From Nothopassalora personata (lineage: Eukaryota > Ascomycota > Dothideomycetes > Mycosphaerellales > Mycosphaerellaceae): a stretch of DNA of 64,000 bases. The stretch lies in NCBI GenBank assembly GCA_033816765.1, contig CM066287.1:248001-312000 (forward strand). The letters are read 5' to 3'. Position 1 is the first letter of the stretch. Every line of letters begins with the position of its first letter. Positions 21,205 to 31,559 of this stretch are shown here, piece after piece. The notes beneath the pieces were generated by a model. The model was given only the letters and a program-made list of their open reading frames with translations. It had not been told where the DNA came from and did not search any database. The translations under genes were made by a program, and so were the position numbers.

Positions 21205-23270
21205 TTTTCCGCCGGTGGTGCTGCAGCAGCAGTCATGCCGTTGTTAGCAGTTTTGCGCTTGGGTCGCTCGTACGGGTCGAGTGGACAGCCGGCAGCTCCA
21301 GACGCGTGTCCGGTGCCGCGGCAGCGTAGGCAACCACCACTCGCGATGATCTGGGTACGCTGATCCTGAGTGAGTGGTGCGAGGTTCTTGTATTGCTCAG
21401 GTCGGTCCTTCCATGGAAGCAACGCCTGGTTGGTGTGTGGGGAGCGACCGAGTGGTGCATTCACATCAGCAGGGATTGCTGGCGGTGTCACCTGGCCGAC
21501 AGTTGGCGGAGTTGCACCTGGTGCGGCGCCCGAGGGCTTGCCAGGTGGCTTCTTGTTGTCCTTGTTGTCGTTGACCTTTCGTGGCAGGTCGATATCAAGC
21601 TGAGCCATCTCACTCTCCAGTCGGTAGCACTGTGCCGCCAGACTCTCGGCGGTCTTAAACTCTGGCAGTCCTACCAGGCGGTTGCGGTATTTGAAGCTAA
21701 GCTTCTTCTTGAGTTCCTGTGCCTCTTGCTTACGGCTCGTAGCAGGTGGTAGGCGCGCGCGCTCCTTCTGATACTTCGCGTAGAATACGGAGAACTTGTC
21801 TGAGTCGTTCATCTTGAGTGCGTCCATGTTGTTGCGAGCCGTTCCTTCTGGGTCGTAGTCGCCGAAGTTCTTGTTGAGGAATTTGAGTGCTTTGCGTACA
21901 GACGTGAACTGCTTGCTAGTGGTCTGTCTGCCGAAGACGATCTTCTGAGGGATGTGGTTTCGCAACATCTGCTGTGCTAGACCAGTGGTGCACTCCTGCA
22001 GGAAGCGCAAGGCGGACGGAACGTCCTTGAAGACGGATACAGAGAACTTGTTACCCACCTGGATTGTCCATTCATCCAGGCTTGGTGAGTCCTTGCCGTA
22101 GTTTTCTCCTGAGAACTTGGGCTTAGGCATGTCGACACGGCTATTTGTCTTGAAGTCTTCTGTCATGGTGGGATCGTAACGCACGACATCGACTGAGTCG
22201 AGGGGAATGACTTCGAAGTCCTCGTCTTCACCCTTCTTCTTGCTCTTGCCCTTGCTCTTGCTCTTGCGCTGAGGGCGTGCGTCGTAGTCGGATTCTGAGT
22301 CGGAGTCGGAGTCGGAGGAAGATGAATCGGATGAGTCGGAGTCGTAAGGATTGCTGCGCTCCTTGCGCTCCTTGCTAGGTGCAGACTCCTTTTCAGCCTC
22401 CTCAGTAGGCTTCTCAGGATTGTCGGCAGGCTTGTCGCCGCGGCGACGTCGAGACAAAGAGAGTTCACGGGCGGAGCGTTCCTTGGGCTTCTCAGCAGGA
22501 CGACCGCGCTTGGCGTCCTCAAGGTCCTGCTTGAGTTTCTGAATGGTTTGTTGAAGACCTGCTATATCGGTAGCGGTAGGTGCGGTGTCGTCAGGAACTA
22601 GAGAGTCTAGTTCCTTGACTTTGTCCTTAAGCGCGTCGACCTCTTTCTCAGCAGCCTTAGTGTTGTTATACCAGGTGTCGGCTTCCTGCCTCAACTCGTG
22701 TTCAGATTTCGCAGTGTGCTGAAGTTCTGTGAAGACCTCCTCGAACTTCTTCTTGTTCAGCTCATTGGCATCGAACAGCGCCGCCCCATCCAGGATGGCT
22801 TGGCGGTGATCGGCCTCGAGCTTACGAAGTGCGTACGAGATGGCTTGTGGTTGGCTCTTGACGTGTTCGTGAAGCTGGGTCGCATCGAGTGACTGCAGCT
22901 GTTCGAGTGGGATGCGGTAGGTGCCCGAGCGACCTTGTGTGTCTGTCCAATCAACGGCAAAGTCCTTTCGTGAGGTATCCTTCGTGCCGTCGTCGTTCAT
23001 GTGGCTATCAACATCACTCTCGTGTATCAATGCTGCGAGGTTGAATGTGTCTGGGATTTGTGATGCCTCTTCCTCCTCATCCTCGGGAAGTTCATCGAGA
23101 ATCGCTCGTTCCTGTTCGGCGTATTTGGTGTAGGGATCTATCGCAACGGAGTCATCGGACTGGGTGTGCTGATCGGATCGCGTGAAGAGTTCTGAGTTTC
23201 GAGTCAGTCGCGAACGGCGCTCGACACGTTGAGTATCGGCGCCGCCGCCAGGTTGATTTAGTCTGGCCAT
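21198..23270 (-). CDS. gag: Gag of element A
   Basis: 690 residues from an ATG at 23268-23270, 159 bases after the 5' LTR, to a TAG at 21198-21200. It is the structural protein of the retrotransposon particle. The first half is acidic and helical (coiled-coil-like Lys/Glu/Gln runs), followed by a low-complexity Ser/Asp stretch and basic Lys/Arg stretch near residues 310-350, then a capsid-like domain (about 390-560) of the Ty3 gag fold by context. A single zinc-knuckle-like C-x2-C-x4-H-x6-C starts at about residue 647; the last spacing is longer than the usual x4. Element B's Gag has the same length (690) but low identity. The stop is followed by pol in the -1 frame. Confidence 0.92.
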   Translation of the reverse strand: MARLNQPGGGADTQRVERRSRLTRNSELFTRSDQHTQSDDSVAIDPYTKYAEQERAILDELPEDEEEEASQIPDTFNLAALIHESDVDSHMNDDGTKDTSRKDFAVDWTDTQGRSGTYRIPLEQLQSLDATQLHEHVKSQPQAISYALRKLEADHRQAILDGAALFDANELNKKKFEEVFTELQHTAKSEHELRQEADTWYNNTKAAEKEVDALKDKVKELDSLVPDDTAPTATDIAGLQQTIQKLKQDLEDAKRGRPAEKPKERSARELSLSRRRRGDKPADNPEKPTEEAEKESAPSKERKERSNPYDSDSSDSSSSDSDSDSESDYDARPQRKSKSKGKSKKKGEDEDFEVIPLDSVDVVRYDPTMTEDFKTNSRVDMPKPKFSGENYGKDSPSLDEWTIQVGNKFSVSVFKDVPSALRFLQECTTGLAQQMLRNHIPQKIVFGRQTTSKQFTSVRKALKFLNKNFGDYDPEGTARNNMDALKMNDSDKFSVFYAKYQKERARLPPATSRKQEAQELKKKLSFKYRNRLVGLPEFKTAESLAAQCYRLESEMAQLDIDLPRKVNDNKDNKKPPGKPSGAAPGATPPTVGQVTPPAIPADVNAPLGRSPHTNQALLPWKDRPEQYKNLAPLTQDQRTQIIASGGCLRCRGTGHASGAAGCPLDPYERPKRKTANNGMTAAAAPPAENA
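21204..21210 (-). promoter_or_regulatory. Probable -1 frameshift site of element A
   Basis: On the minus strand the gag frame ends GCG GAA AAC GCC TAG. The heptamer GGAAAAC lies two codons before the stop, and pol is open in the -1 frame through this point. Element B has the canonical GGGAAAC at the identical place, followed by the same GCCTAG. A's version keeps AAC-to-AAA slippage in the A site but has a weaker P-site match. Confidence 0.55.
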
Positions 23271-23418
23271 GCTGGCCGACGTGCGCCTTTCTGGCGACTC
23301 GGGGAAAGAGAGAGCACTGCGCTATCTTTGCGCTAGTGCGAGTCGGGGATTTCGAGGAGTCGCGATGTCGCGATTTTTGAGCTGAGCGGCGCTGAATGTG
23401 GCAGCGTCCTTGTTGGCG

Positions 23419-23427
23419 AGCTATCGA
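23419..23427 (-). promoter_or_regulatory. Self-priming primer-binding site of element A
   Basis: No tRNA-type TGG follows the 5' LTR. Instead, two bases beyond the LTR edge, the plus-strand bases AGCTATCGA (23419-23427) are the exact reverse complement of TCGATAGCT inside the LTR (23478-23486). That LTR site lies about 30-35 bases downstream of a TATA-like CCTATACTTA (23516-23525 on the plus strand), so it should be at the very 5' end of the RNA. This is the arrangement known from Tf1-type self-priming elements. Confidence 0.6.
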
Positions 23428-23429
23428 AG

Positions 23430-23635
23430 TGTCACGAGGCTACAGTGCGAGAGTGCAGGGGTGTAGTATTAACAAAGTCGATAGCTAAAGAGAGAAGTAG
23501 GTTCTAAGGTCGAGGCCTATACTTAAGGGCCGAGGTGTCGCGGGTCGGCTTCGGGCCGGGCTGAGTCATCCTGGTCACGTGCTCTGAGGTCACGTGATCC
23601 ATCCCAAATCCTTCACTTGCGGAGCGGCCGTGACA
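23430..23635 (-). repeat. 5' LTR of element A
   Basis: Identical in sequence to 16496-16701, with TGTCA...TGACA ends and the duplication GTGTC just outside (23636-23640). It carries the inferred promoter and, at 23478-23486, the predicted RNA 5' end that pairs with the primer site. Confidence 0.95.
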
Positions 23636-23640
23636 GTGTC

Positions 23641-25500
23641 TCTACCTATCGTGTGTCTATGTTAGACATACGCCTATTACTATATCAGACGTATCGGTCT
23701 CGATGTGGACTTCCTTACTACTATTGAATAGTCGAAGCGTAGGGGCTAAAGCGCATTGTTCCTTAAGTTTCTTAAATGCTTTAATCTGTTCCTTTCCCTA
23801 TTTCTAGGTAACGTCTTTTCTCGTAAGTATCGTTATTAGTGCTACTGTTTTTACGTAGTCCTTAATGAATTTCCGGTTATAGTTCGCTAGTCTAAGGAAT
23901 GATTGTACGTCCTTAACTGTTTTTAGTTCTAGCTATTCTCTAATTGACTATATCTTCGTAGGGTCGATCGTTATCCCTATAGTGCTAATAATGAAGCCTA
24001 AGAATTTAACTTCTTTCTTATAGAATTCGCATTTCTCGGGTGCCGTCTTAAATCCTAATTGCGTAAGTCGTTCGAAGACGTCCTAGACTTGTCTTATATA
24101 CTCCTATAGGGATCCTTTTGTATAGACTAGTATGTCGTCCATGTAGGCGATAACGTATACGTTAAGTAGGTCTCTAAGTGTTTCGTTAACAAGGCCCTAG
24201 CAGGATGCGGGTGCGTTAGTTAATCCCATTAGTATAACTAAGAATTCGTAAAGTCCGTATCTTATTCTAAAAGCGGTTTTCCATTCTTCTTCTTCTACTA
24301 TTCGTATAGCATAGAAGGCATCTCGTAGGTTAATCTTCGTGTACTAGTCCGATCCGGTTAATCTATCTTATGCTTCTTCGATGTTAGGTAGCGGGTATCG
24401 GTTCTTAATCGTAATCTCGTTTAACTTCCTATAGTCCTATACGAGTCGTAACTTCCCGTTTGCTTTTAGAACGAACATGTATAGAGTTCCTACACTTAAG
24501 GTAGACCTTCTTATCTATCCTTTAGCTAGCTTCTCCTTTAGCTATTCTCGTAGGGTCTATAGCTCTTTCTTAGACATTTAATATAGGGGTCCCTATAGAG
24601 GCTCTTTCCCTAGCTAAATGTTAATCTTATAATCCTATAGGCGGTACTTAGGTAAGGCGGTTCTACCTCTCTCCTCTTTAAAGAGTCGCGACTACTTACG
24701 ATACTCTTTAGGAATACTCAACTCTAAGATGTTAGTATCCTTCGATAGTACGTTACTTCTATTACTTCTAGTAACTTCGTAACCCGGCGGCCCTACGCTA
24801 GTGTCTATCCCGGTCGAAGGTAGTTCTTCTATCCTTCTAGTCGGCGTAAGCTCGAATGTATTAAGCTGTTTCCTTGCCTTATCTACTATCGTCCGCTGTC
24901 GATGCGTAGGCTAAATATCGATAACGTAGTCGCATTCCCTAAATGTAAGTACTCCTCTTCTCTAGTCGATTACTGGATTGTGCTTTCTTAACTAAGGCAT
25001 ACCTAATACTATGTTATAACTAGCTATATTAGTAACATCTAAGGTAATATTCTCGTAGTACTATTAGATAGCTAGTAGCAATAGTATCGTCTTCCATTCT
25101 ACGCTAGGTAACGATAATCCGTTTACCGCGATTAACTCGTAACCCCATTTCTTCTTTAGGGTAGCTAACCCGTTTCTTCTTATAAAAGACTCGGAGATAA
25201 AATTCCCCGCTACTCCTAAGTCGATTATAACACTAGTCTTGTGTCCGTTAACGATTGCTTATGTCTAGAAAACTATGTTTAATGTCGATGCGTAAGCCTA
25301 AGTATTATATAACTCCCTCCGGTCGCTTATTCCTAGGGAGCTAATCCTTTTGCCGAATAGTATGTAGTTCGCTGTGTTTCGTACCTAGAGGCTTCGGCTA
25401 GAACCTATAGCCCGTTACCCTATGTCTACACCTATAGTCTATTGCGTTCCTAGATCTTCTACGATTCTAAGTAGAGAGCCCGTACATGCTATACTACTGT
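23641..25500 (-). pseudogene. RIP'd pol of element C, 5' part (protease, RT)
   Basis: Continues the element C frame interrupted by A. The reverse-transcriptase catalytic Y-M-D-D is still legible at 24134-24145 on the minus strand, preceded by V-I-A and followed by I-L-V-Y. A protease-like segment lies near 25000-25300. The limits between pol and gag are approximate. Stops are TAG/TAA throughout, so no product is possible. Confidence 0.65.
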
Positions 25501-27327
25501 TCGTAGTTCGTTTAAGACGAAAGTTCCTACCGGTGTTAGGTATCCGGTATCCGTTATTCGGCTTCCTATAGGTAGTCGTTCGATAACCGCTTTAGCTAAG
25601 TTCTTAGTATTGTTTATAGTTAGGTAGCCCTATACTATGCCCCTTATTATATCGAGTGTCTTGTCGAATTCGTTAGGGTTTAGGTATCGTTTCCCTAAGA
25701 ACTTTAGTAGGAATTCTTCGTGCCTTCGTTAGAGGTAGATAATTAACTTATAGAGTTTCCTTAGCGCGTCTACCGTGAATGTGTATACTTCGTTTTCGTC
25801 GTCGGTGTCGCTCTCTTCTTCTTCGGATGAGTCTTCGCTTAACTCCTCCGGTACGTAATCTTCTTCGATAGTACCTAGTTTGTCTATTTGTTATTCTAGT
25901 ACTAGTAACTAGCGTCCGTTCCATTCTAGATCCTAGTTTTCTTTATTGTCGTTATCGAAGCAAGATTCGTCTATGTCCACTTCTTAGAGCTTGTTTTATC
26001 CGTGCTAAGCTCCTAGGGTTCCTACTAGTTATCGTAGCTAGTACCCTACGCCTAACTTAGCGTTATATTAGGTTTAACACGAGTCCTAGTAATAGAATCG
26101 CGAGTAAAGGCTTCCGTAACCGCGTCAAGATTCCTTCTCAACTTTATAGTTAACTCCTCGTGCTATTATGCTAAATAATCTAATAGTCTTTAATTGTTAG
26201 TTATTCGGTAGTAGTGTATTTTGTTAAACATAGTATCCTCCTCGTCCTTGTAAGGGGTCTAGGAGAGGCGTCGCAACCCGGTTACTATCCTTCTCCTCTA
26301 CTCTCTAGGTATAGTTAAATTGTCGGGGTCTAACACTGCTCCTAGATTTGCCTACCTTTAGTTGCATTATATTAAACTGCTCGCGGCGCACTATATTTTT
26401 ACCGCGGCAATCCCGTACTATGTAACCTTCCTTACTATAGGTATAGTATGTGAGTTTTCCTTTTCCTTTAAAGGGCTTTCCGTAGCCCCTACTCTTATCG
26501 ATCTTCCGTCCTCGTTAGGTAACGTCCAGTTCCATTAGCTGTGGTCTATAGTAGGGCTGGCTTTATCGTAAGAATTCTCCCTTCGTAACGTATCCTCCTA
26601 AGGGTCTACGATCCGGAGCGTATCCTACTATACCTCCTACTTTAGAGTCGTATTTCTTTTCCTAGTATCGTTCCTAGAGCTAGTTATTAATGTTAATCGA
26701 CGCCTTTATTAGCTCTTCGAGGTTAGTAATCCGTCCCCCGTGTCTTATTAACTCGTCCTTAACGGAGTCCTTAAGTCTACGTCGGAATATAGTTATTAAC
26801 GCCGTCTAGTCCTATCCGGTAATTTGTCCGTATTCTTCGAATTTAGCGGTATACTCTAAAGTAGACGTCTTCTACTTTAGGTGTTAAATGATTCGTATAG
26901 CCTATTAAACTTCGTTTGAGGTTCTAAAGATTAACTTCATCTTTTCTTTAAAGAGGGTGTAGCTCCTAAACATTCCGGTGGGGTCTAATCGTCCTATACC
27001 TTTAAGGTATTCATTAAGGTAAGGTTTAATCTAGTTCTACGCACTTCCGCAAAGGTACGTAATAGCGAAGATAGTTCTTTTATTAGCATCGACTAGGTTA
27101 GACATAAGATACATATCTATCTAATTGATCCAGTCGTTGAACTTAGCTCTATCTCTATAGAAGAGGTCTAGCTTAGTAGCCTTAACGTCGTTCTTCCTTA
27201 GAGTAGGCTCGTTATCGTTATTAGACTTATCGTCCTTCGTAGTAGTCTATTATAGTAGCGCACGGCGGATGCTTCCTACTTCGCTAGGGGCGGGTGTTCC
27301 CCTACTAGCTACTTAAGTAGCGCTCAT
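25500..27327 (-). pseudogene. RIP'd gag of element C
   Basis: A minus-strand ATG at 27325-27327, only 18 bases inside the 5' LTR, opens a gag frame with RIP stops. About 27200-26900 resembles Ty3 capsid sequence (F-N-D-W, M-Y-L-M, A-I-T-Y-L, P-Y-L-N-E-Y). A zinc-knuckle relic near 26460-26410 still ends I-V-R-D-C-R-G, with the earlier Cys and His codons turned to Tyr, which is the expected RIP outcome. No protein can be made. The 5' leader is unusually short. Confidence 0.6.
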
Positions 27328-27334
27328 CCTAAGG

Positions 27335-27342
27335 GCGTTTAA
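27335..27342 (-). promoter_or_regulatory. Self-priming primer-binding site of element C
   Basis: GCGTTTAA, two bases from the LTR edge (27345), is the exact reverse complement of TTAAACGC in the 3' LTR (13796-13803). It differs by one RIP-type base from TTGAACGC in the 5' LTR (27490-27497). Same geometry as in elements A and B. Confidence 0.5.
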
Positions 27343-27344
27343 AG

Positions 27345-27704
27345 TGTTATATCTCGTTCTAGGGCTAGTCTTAAAGGAGAGATAAGTCAAGTCACGTAGC
27401 GGTATTCTTTAGAGAGGCTAAAGTAAGCTAAGCGAAGATAAATGATTAGAGTAAGAGTTATATTCTAATTAGTAAGATAGTAACATAAGTTGAACGCATT
27501 AGAACTATAAGGGTTTCTAGCGTTCCTAAATATAAAAGAGATTTGTAGATCTCGGTAATTAGTCTAATCATTCTAAGTATAAGCAGTCTAATTAGTCTAA
27601 GCATAAGTAGTCTAATCGCTCTAAGTCTAAGCGCTTAGGTAGGATAAGTTACGTGTTCGTCTTATAGTTATGATTCTAGGGTCCCTAGGAATTATTCCGT
27701 AACA
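27345..27704 (-). repeat. 5' LTR of element C
   Basis: 360 bp, TGTTATATCTCG to TTCCGTAACA, with target duplication CCTCG on the outside. It contains the three 24-bp U3 units at 27561-27632 and the inferred RNA 5' end near 27490-27497. Confidence 0.85.
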
Positions 27705-27910
27705 CCTCGCTTAATACTTAAGAATTTCTTAGTTAAGTACTTCCTATCGAACGGACCTTGTCCTTTAGGCATCTTAGATTCTAGGTATAGCGCCCTACGC
27801 TTCCATTCTATATCTCCCTTAACTCGTAATTCTAGGCGTTTGTGAACGCTCGCGTCTACTAGCTTCTTTTTGTCCGCCTTACGCTTATACATCGTAAAGA
27901 CCTGCGGCAT
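27692..27910 (-). pseudogene. N-terminal fragment of element F pol
   Basis: A 72-codon remnant from ATG 27910, open until it enters the LTR of element C at 27704. The final residues of this open frame come from the C LTR and are not part of F. The fragment is basic and resembles the conserved leader of pol in a group of fungal Ty3 elements. The downstream half of the same pol lies at 13650-10740. Confidence 0.55.
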
Positions 27911-28192
27911 CCTAATGTTAGCTATATGTTAGCCTACCTATTACTTCCGTGCCTAAGTATTTAATGTAGATTGCCTTAGGATCTCGGAGGGCTAATCCCC
28001 TTAAACTAAATAAACATTAGTAATAGAATCTCCCTTAAACGCGCCTATTCCGATTTCTATAACTCGTTCCTTTACTCTAGTAGTCCTAAGCAATCCTAAT
28101 AAGTGAGCTAAATAGTTACTAGGCGTTAGAGCCTTACCGGGTTCCTATAGATGCGTTGTATCGTAGTCGTACCCGTTTTCCTTACTATAGCT

Positions 28193-28218
28193 ATTTGCCG
28201 GTCCCGGGACCGGTAAAT
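28193..28218. repeat. 26-bp palindrome copy inside element F
   Basis: ATTTGCCGGTCCC followed by GGGACCGGTAAAT, a near-perfect palindrome (one mismatch). It is the same motif found in the inverted repeats and subterminal DNA of E1 and E2. Here it lies between the protease and pol frames of F. Confidence 0.7.
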
Positions 28219-28348
28219 TAAAGTCCGAGGTTTCTCCGAGATAGTGCGAAAACCTTACTAATTTTATTAAATCCGATTTTAGCAAGTCGGTAGGTTAAGC
28301 GCCGTAACTTAACCTACCCTTCCATTTCCCGACGCTTTTAATAGTTCT

Positions 28349-28614
28349 TGTTAAACAGGTACGAGTTGCGCAGCCACTGGAAGATGGAATCTTGCCTTAG
28401 GACGAAGAAGGACCCAATGGGATAGCGTGTCTCTATGAACAAGTATCGCGGATGTGGATGTAAAGGATAAGAGGCAGACTCATCTGTTCGGATGAGTCTT
28501 ATACCCCTGATCCAGCCATGTCACCCAGCCACGTAATCCTGTTGCGGGGCAACCACATGTTGGGGTCCGGTAGACCCCAACCTCTTTAACCCGATGACCT
28601 GCATATTCTCAACA
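28349..28614. repeat. Non-RIP'd solo LTR in element F
   Basis: 266 bp starting TGTTAAACAG and ending TTCTCAACA, flanked by a perfect 5-bp duplication GTTCT (28344-28348 and 28615-28619). Unlike the DNA on both sides it is rich in CpA/TpG and lacks RIP signs, so it arrived after F was mutated and later lost its interior. It holds two strong hairpins: AGACTCATC (28476-28484) with GATGAGTCT (28491-28499), and TTGGGGTC (28560-28567) with GACCCCAA (28573-28580). The family is not that of A or B. Confidence 0.8.
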
Positions 28615-31559
28615 GTTCTTAAAGGGTCTTATACCTGTCCGAGCTAACTAGGGTAGTAAACATAACACTTTTACCTTTACGGCTAGTAATAGTCCCCTCC
28701 CATAAACCATTATCGCAGTTACGGGCAGTAAGCCGCACCTTACGGGCCTACGGGCGTCCTAGGATTATTAGTAAGTTTAGATCCGAGGAGATAAACATGT
28801 CCACTTAGTAGTAAACCCTAAATACCTAAACATCTAAATTGCCTATAACACCTTTAAACTAGGCCCGCCCTCTAGCACCTCGAAAGGTAAGCTAAGTACT
28901 CGACATTACCGGTAATCTAAATCTATAAGCGTTCCTCTAGCCGATAATATTTACCTCGGAACCCTCGTTAATTAGGTACCTAATCTAGTTCTTGTTTATC
29001 CCAAACTCCGCTACTACCTAAGGACTAGGGACTATAGCAAAGTTATTAAGGACACTAGAGAGCCCGATTTTCTGAACGCCCTTATAAAGCTTAGTAGTAG
29101 GGACCGTACCTTTAGAGTAAAGCATAGTTAAATACACTCCGACATACTAGGCCTAACTATCTTCGCGGAAGACCTCCTTATTATACCTAGGTTCATCTTC
29201 ATAGGTAACTACTTATCTAGTACGAACCTTAGGGTCCTTTCCTATAAGGTGTCGTACTATAGCGAGCTTCTCCTAAAGAGCGGGGGTGTTAGTAACGCGA
29301 CCGAAGAGGGTAGCCTCGAACTAGCGACTATATCGAAACTAGTCCTAGGCATTCACATTAGGAAAAGTCGTCTAGAGGATCTAATTAATCTAGTAGATAA
29401 TACCTTCTTCCTTTATAACCGGGCTATTACTAGCTAAACTATATTGTCGGACGTAGTTATTAATCCTTATAGTCTTAGCATTCTATATACGCTTCCTTTA
29501 TGCGAAGGGGGCGTTCACGGGACTAATAGGCATATCCTTAGGCAGTCCTTTATTAGCATCGTTCCCTAGTCTATTTACTTAGGCATTATTTCCCCTTCCT
29601 AGGGTTATCCCGGATTTAGCTAATAATTAAGTTTCGCTCATTTAAGTACTAACTTCGTTAATTATTTTAACCTCCTACTAGTTAATCTTAGCTTACCGGA
29701 TCTCCTGTTCTAATTGTAGGCGAACTTTCTTAGTAGCCTTAGCTCGGGCTCGTAGATCCTAGGCTAAGGACCGGGTCCTCGGGTACGGATTCTTTAGAAT
29801 ACCTACGGGTACCTTCCCTTTCACTTTATTAGACTGTATAGGATAGGCAGATACCTCGTTAAGCTCGCCTAAGTCGATTGCCTACTCCGCTTCGCTTTCT
29901 CCGAATGAGACCTAATATGTCCTAGTAGCCTTCTCTATCTAGCTAGACCGTGCGTCCTAAGGGCTATACTCTATTAAATGCCTAAAGTTAGGAGGGGGCT
30001 TAGAATAATTAGGAGGCGTAACCTTTATTACCCTAGTGTAGTCCCTACCTATCTATTACTTACGTAGTGTAGAAATCTCATACTAGTTATTAAACTCGAT
30101 CGGCCTATAATGTTCTTCGAGTAGAGGGAGCATGTAGAGCAGTTTCGGTTTACTATAGTCCCTCCGAAAGTTGAACTTAGTAGGATGCGGATCGCCTTCT
30201 TTCTCTAGATACTACTAGTTGTTCGGGGCGAGGTGTACGTAGCCCCGGGATATTAAGGACCTTATCGCCCTATAGTTACTAGCCTAGTGCTTCGAACTAC
30301 TACAGTTGTAGTAACAACCATCTATCGCTTTAGACTGTTCGCGATTCTACGATGGGGGACGCTACATTACGTAAACCTATAGTTTAGTGTCTAGGTTATG
30401 CCTCTCCGGTTATATAGAGCGTTAATTCTCGCTCGGGTAGAAGGTACCCGCGTCCGCAACGCGACCGCGCTAGTATACACGTATGCTCATTTTAGCTACC
30501 TTCTAGATTAGGTCATTATTAATAATAGTCCTAGAGGTAGCCTTCTTAAGCGTGTTAATCTTAGGCTTAAGGCGCGGCATTTACTTTACAACTAAGCGGT
30601 GTAGCTAAGGTAAAGTAAGGGGGAAATCTATATGTATAGCTTTCTATCCCTCCTTACTATCTACGATACTAGTAGCTTTATCGAGTATCCTCTAAAAGTC
30701 CCTAAACTTCTTAGGTTGCTTTAGGTAAAGCCCGTAAGCCTTATAGACCGCTTTCGCGACTACCTCTAGCAATCCCTAAAGGAGGAGGCGACTCCGGGAG
30801 CTGTTATCTAAATCCTTAGGTTTAATTAGGTTACTTAAGGATACAAATAGGCGGATAAATTCCTTTATATCTTATTCTTTAGGCCTCTTACCTTACTACG
30901 CTCTAATAATCTCCTTAAGATATTCCCGACTCCCTAATATCGAGTAGGCGTTAAACCTTAAGAACTCTAATAAGAACGCCCTCCTAAAACGTGCCTTGTT
31001 AGTAAGCTACCTAGGTAGCCTCATAACTACGCGCCGGATAGTAGTTTCGCAATTGCGCTTAAACCTGCCCTAGAAATCATCCTTCTTAATAGATGCCCGA
31101 GGCGGATACTAGTCTATTAGGTCGCTAAACCGGTCCTAGAACTTAGTAGCATTAGTACTATTAAAGAACGGATTCTTAGCACCTCCTAGAGGTGGAAAGC
31201 GAGGGCTAGCGTTTTCTATTGCTACTGCTAATCGTCTAAAGAGGGTAGTTATAGCATCTATTCTAATTATACTATTCGTTCCTACACCTATACCTAATTT
31301 AGCGGCGCTAGTTCCGCTTCTCCCTTCTTTACTAGATTTAGGTGTTTCCCCTTCCTCCGATTCCTCTATCCCCTTATAAGGGATAGAATCCCTATAGACC
31401 CCTTCTATTTTCGTAGGGTTTATAGGCTGTTTGTAGCCTCTACCTATGTCGGTAAAGGTGCTAAGTTTCTCTAGTAATGTAGCCGTATCTATTGTTACGT
31501 AGTGCTTGCTTTAGAATGTACTAATACTAGTTGTTACTTAATAGGACCTTATAACCGTA

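Larger units (their letters stand above)
16496..23635 (-). mobile_element. Element A: intact, unmutated Ty3 chromovirus
   Basis: Two 206-bp LTRs (16496-16701 and 23430-23635), starting TGTCACGAGG and ending GGCCGTGACA, appear identical base for base. A perfect 5-bp duplication GTGTC (16491-16495 and 23636-23640) flanks them. Gag and pol read on the minus strand with no internal stops. Base composition is ordinary and CpA/TpG are abundant, in sharp contrast to the RIP'd element C around it. So A inserted after C was mutated, and recently enough that the LTRs have not diverged. It is 7,140 bp and looks complete: promoter, self-primer site, gag, -1 shift, pol, polypurine tract. Confidence 0.95.
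13651..27704 (-). mobile_element. Element C: RIP'd Ty3 chromovirus with both LTRs, carrying nested element A
   Basis: Two 360-bp LTRs (13651-14010 and 27345-27704) start TGTTAT and end CCGTAACA, and are flanked by a perfect 5-bp target duplication CCTCG (13646-13650 and 27705-27709). Gag and pol read on the minus strand, so the 5' LTR is the right-hand one. Internal order is gag (about 27327-25500), protease, reverse transcriptase, then element A splitting the RNase H region at 16496-23635, then integrase, chromodomain (about 14960-14830), a tRNA-like relic, an antisense ORF and the 3' LTR. RIP has destroyed all long frames. Removing A plus one 5-bp duplication leaves an element of roughly 6.9 kb, a normal size for this family. 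Confidence 0.85.

Noticed and set aside
29249..29437. Plus-strand 62-codon open frame in element F
   Set aside because: It runs opposite to the gag/protease reading of a RIP'd element and has no features; chance frame.
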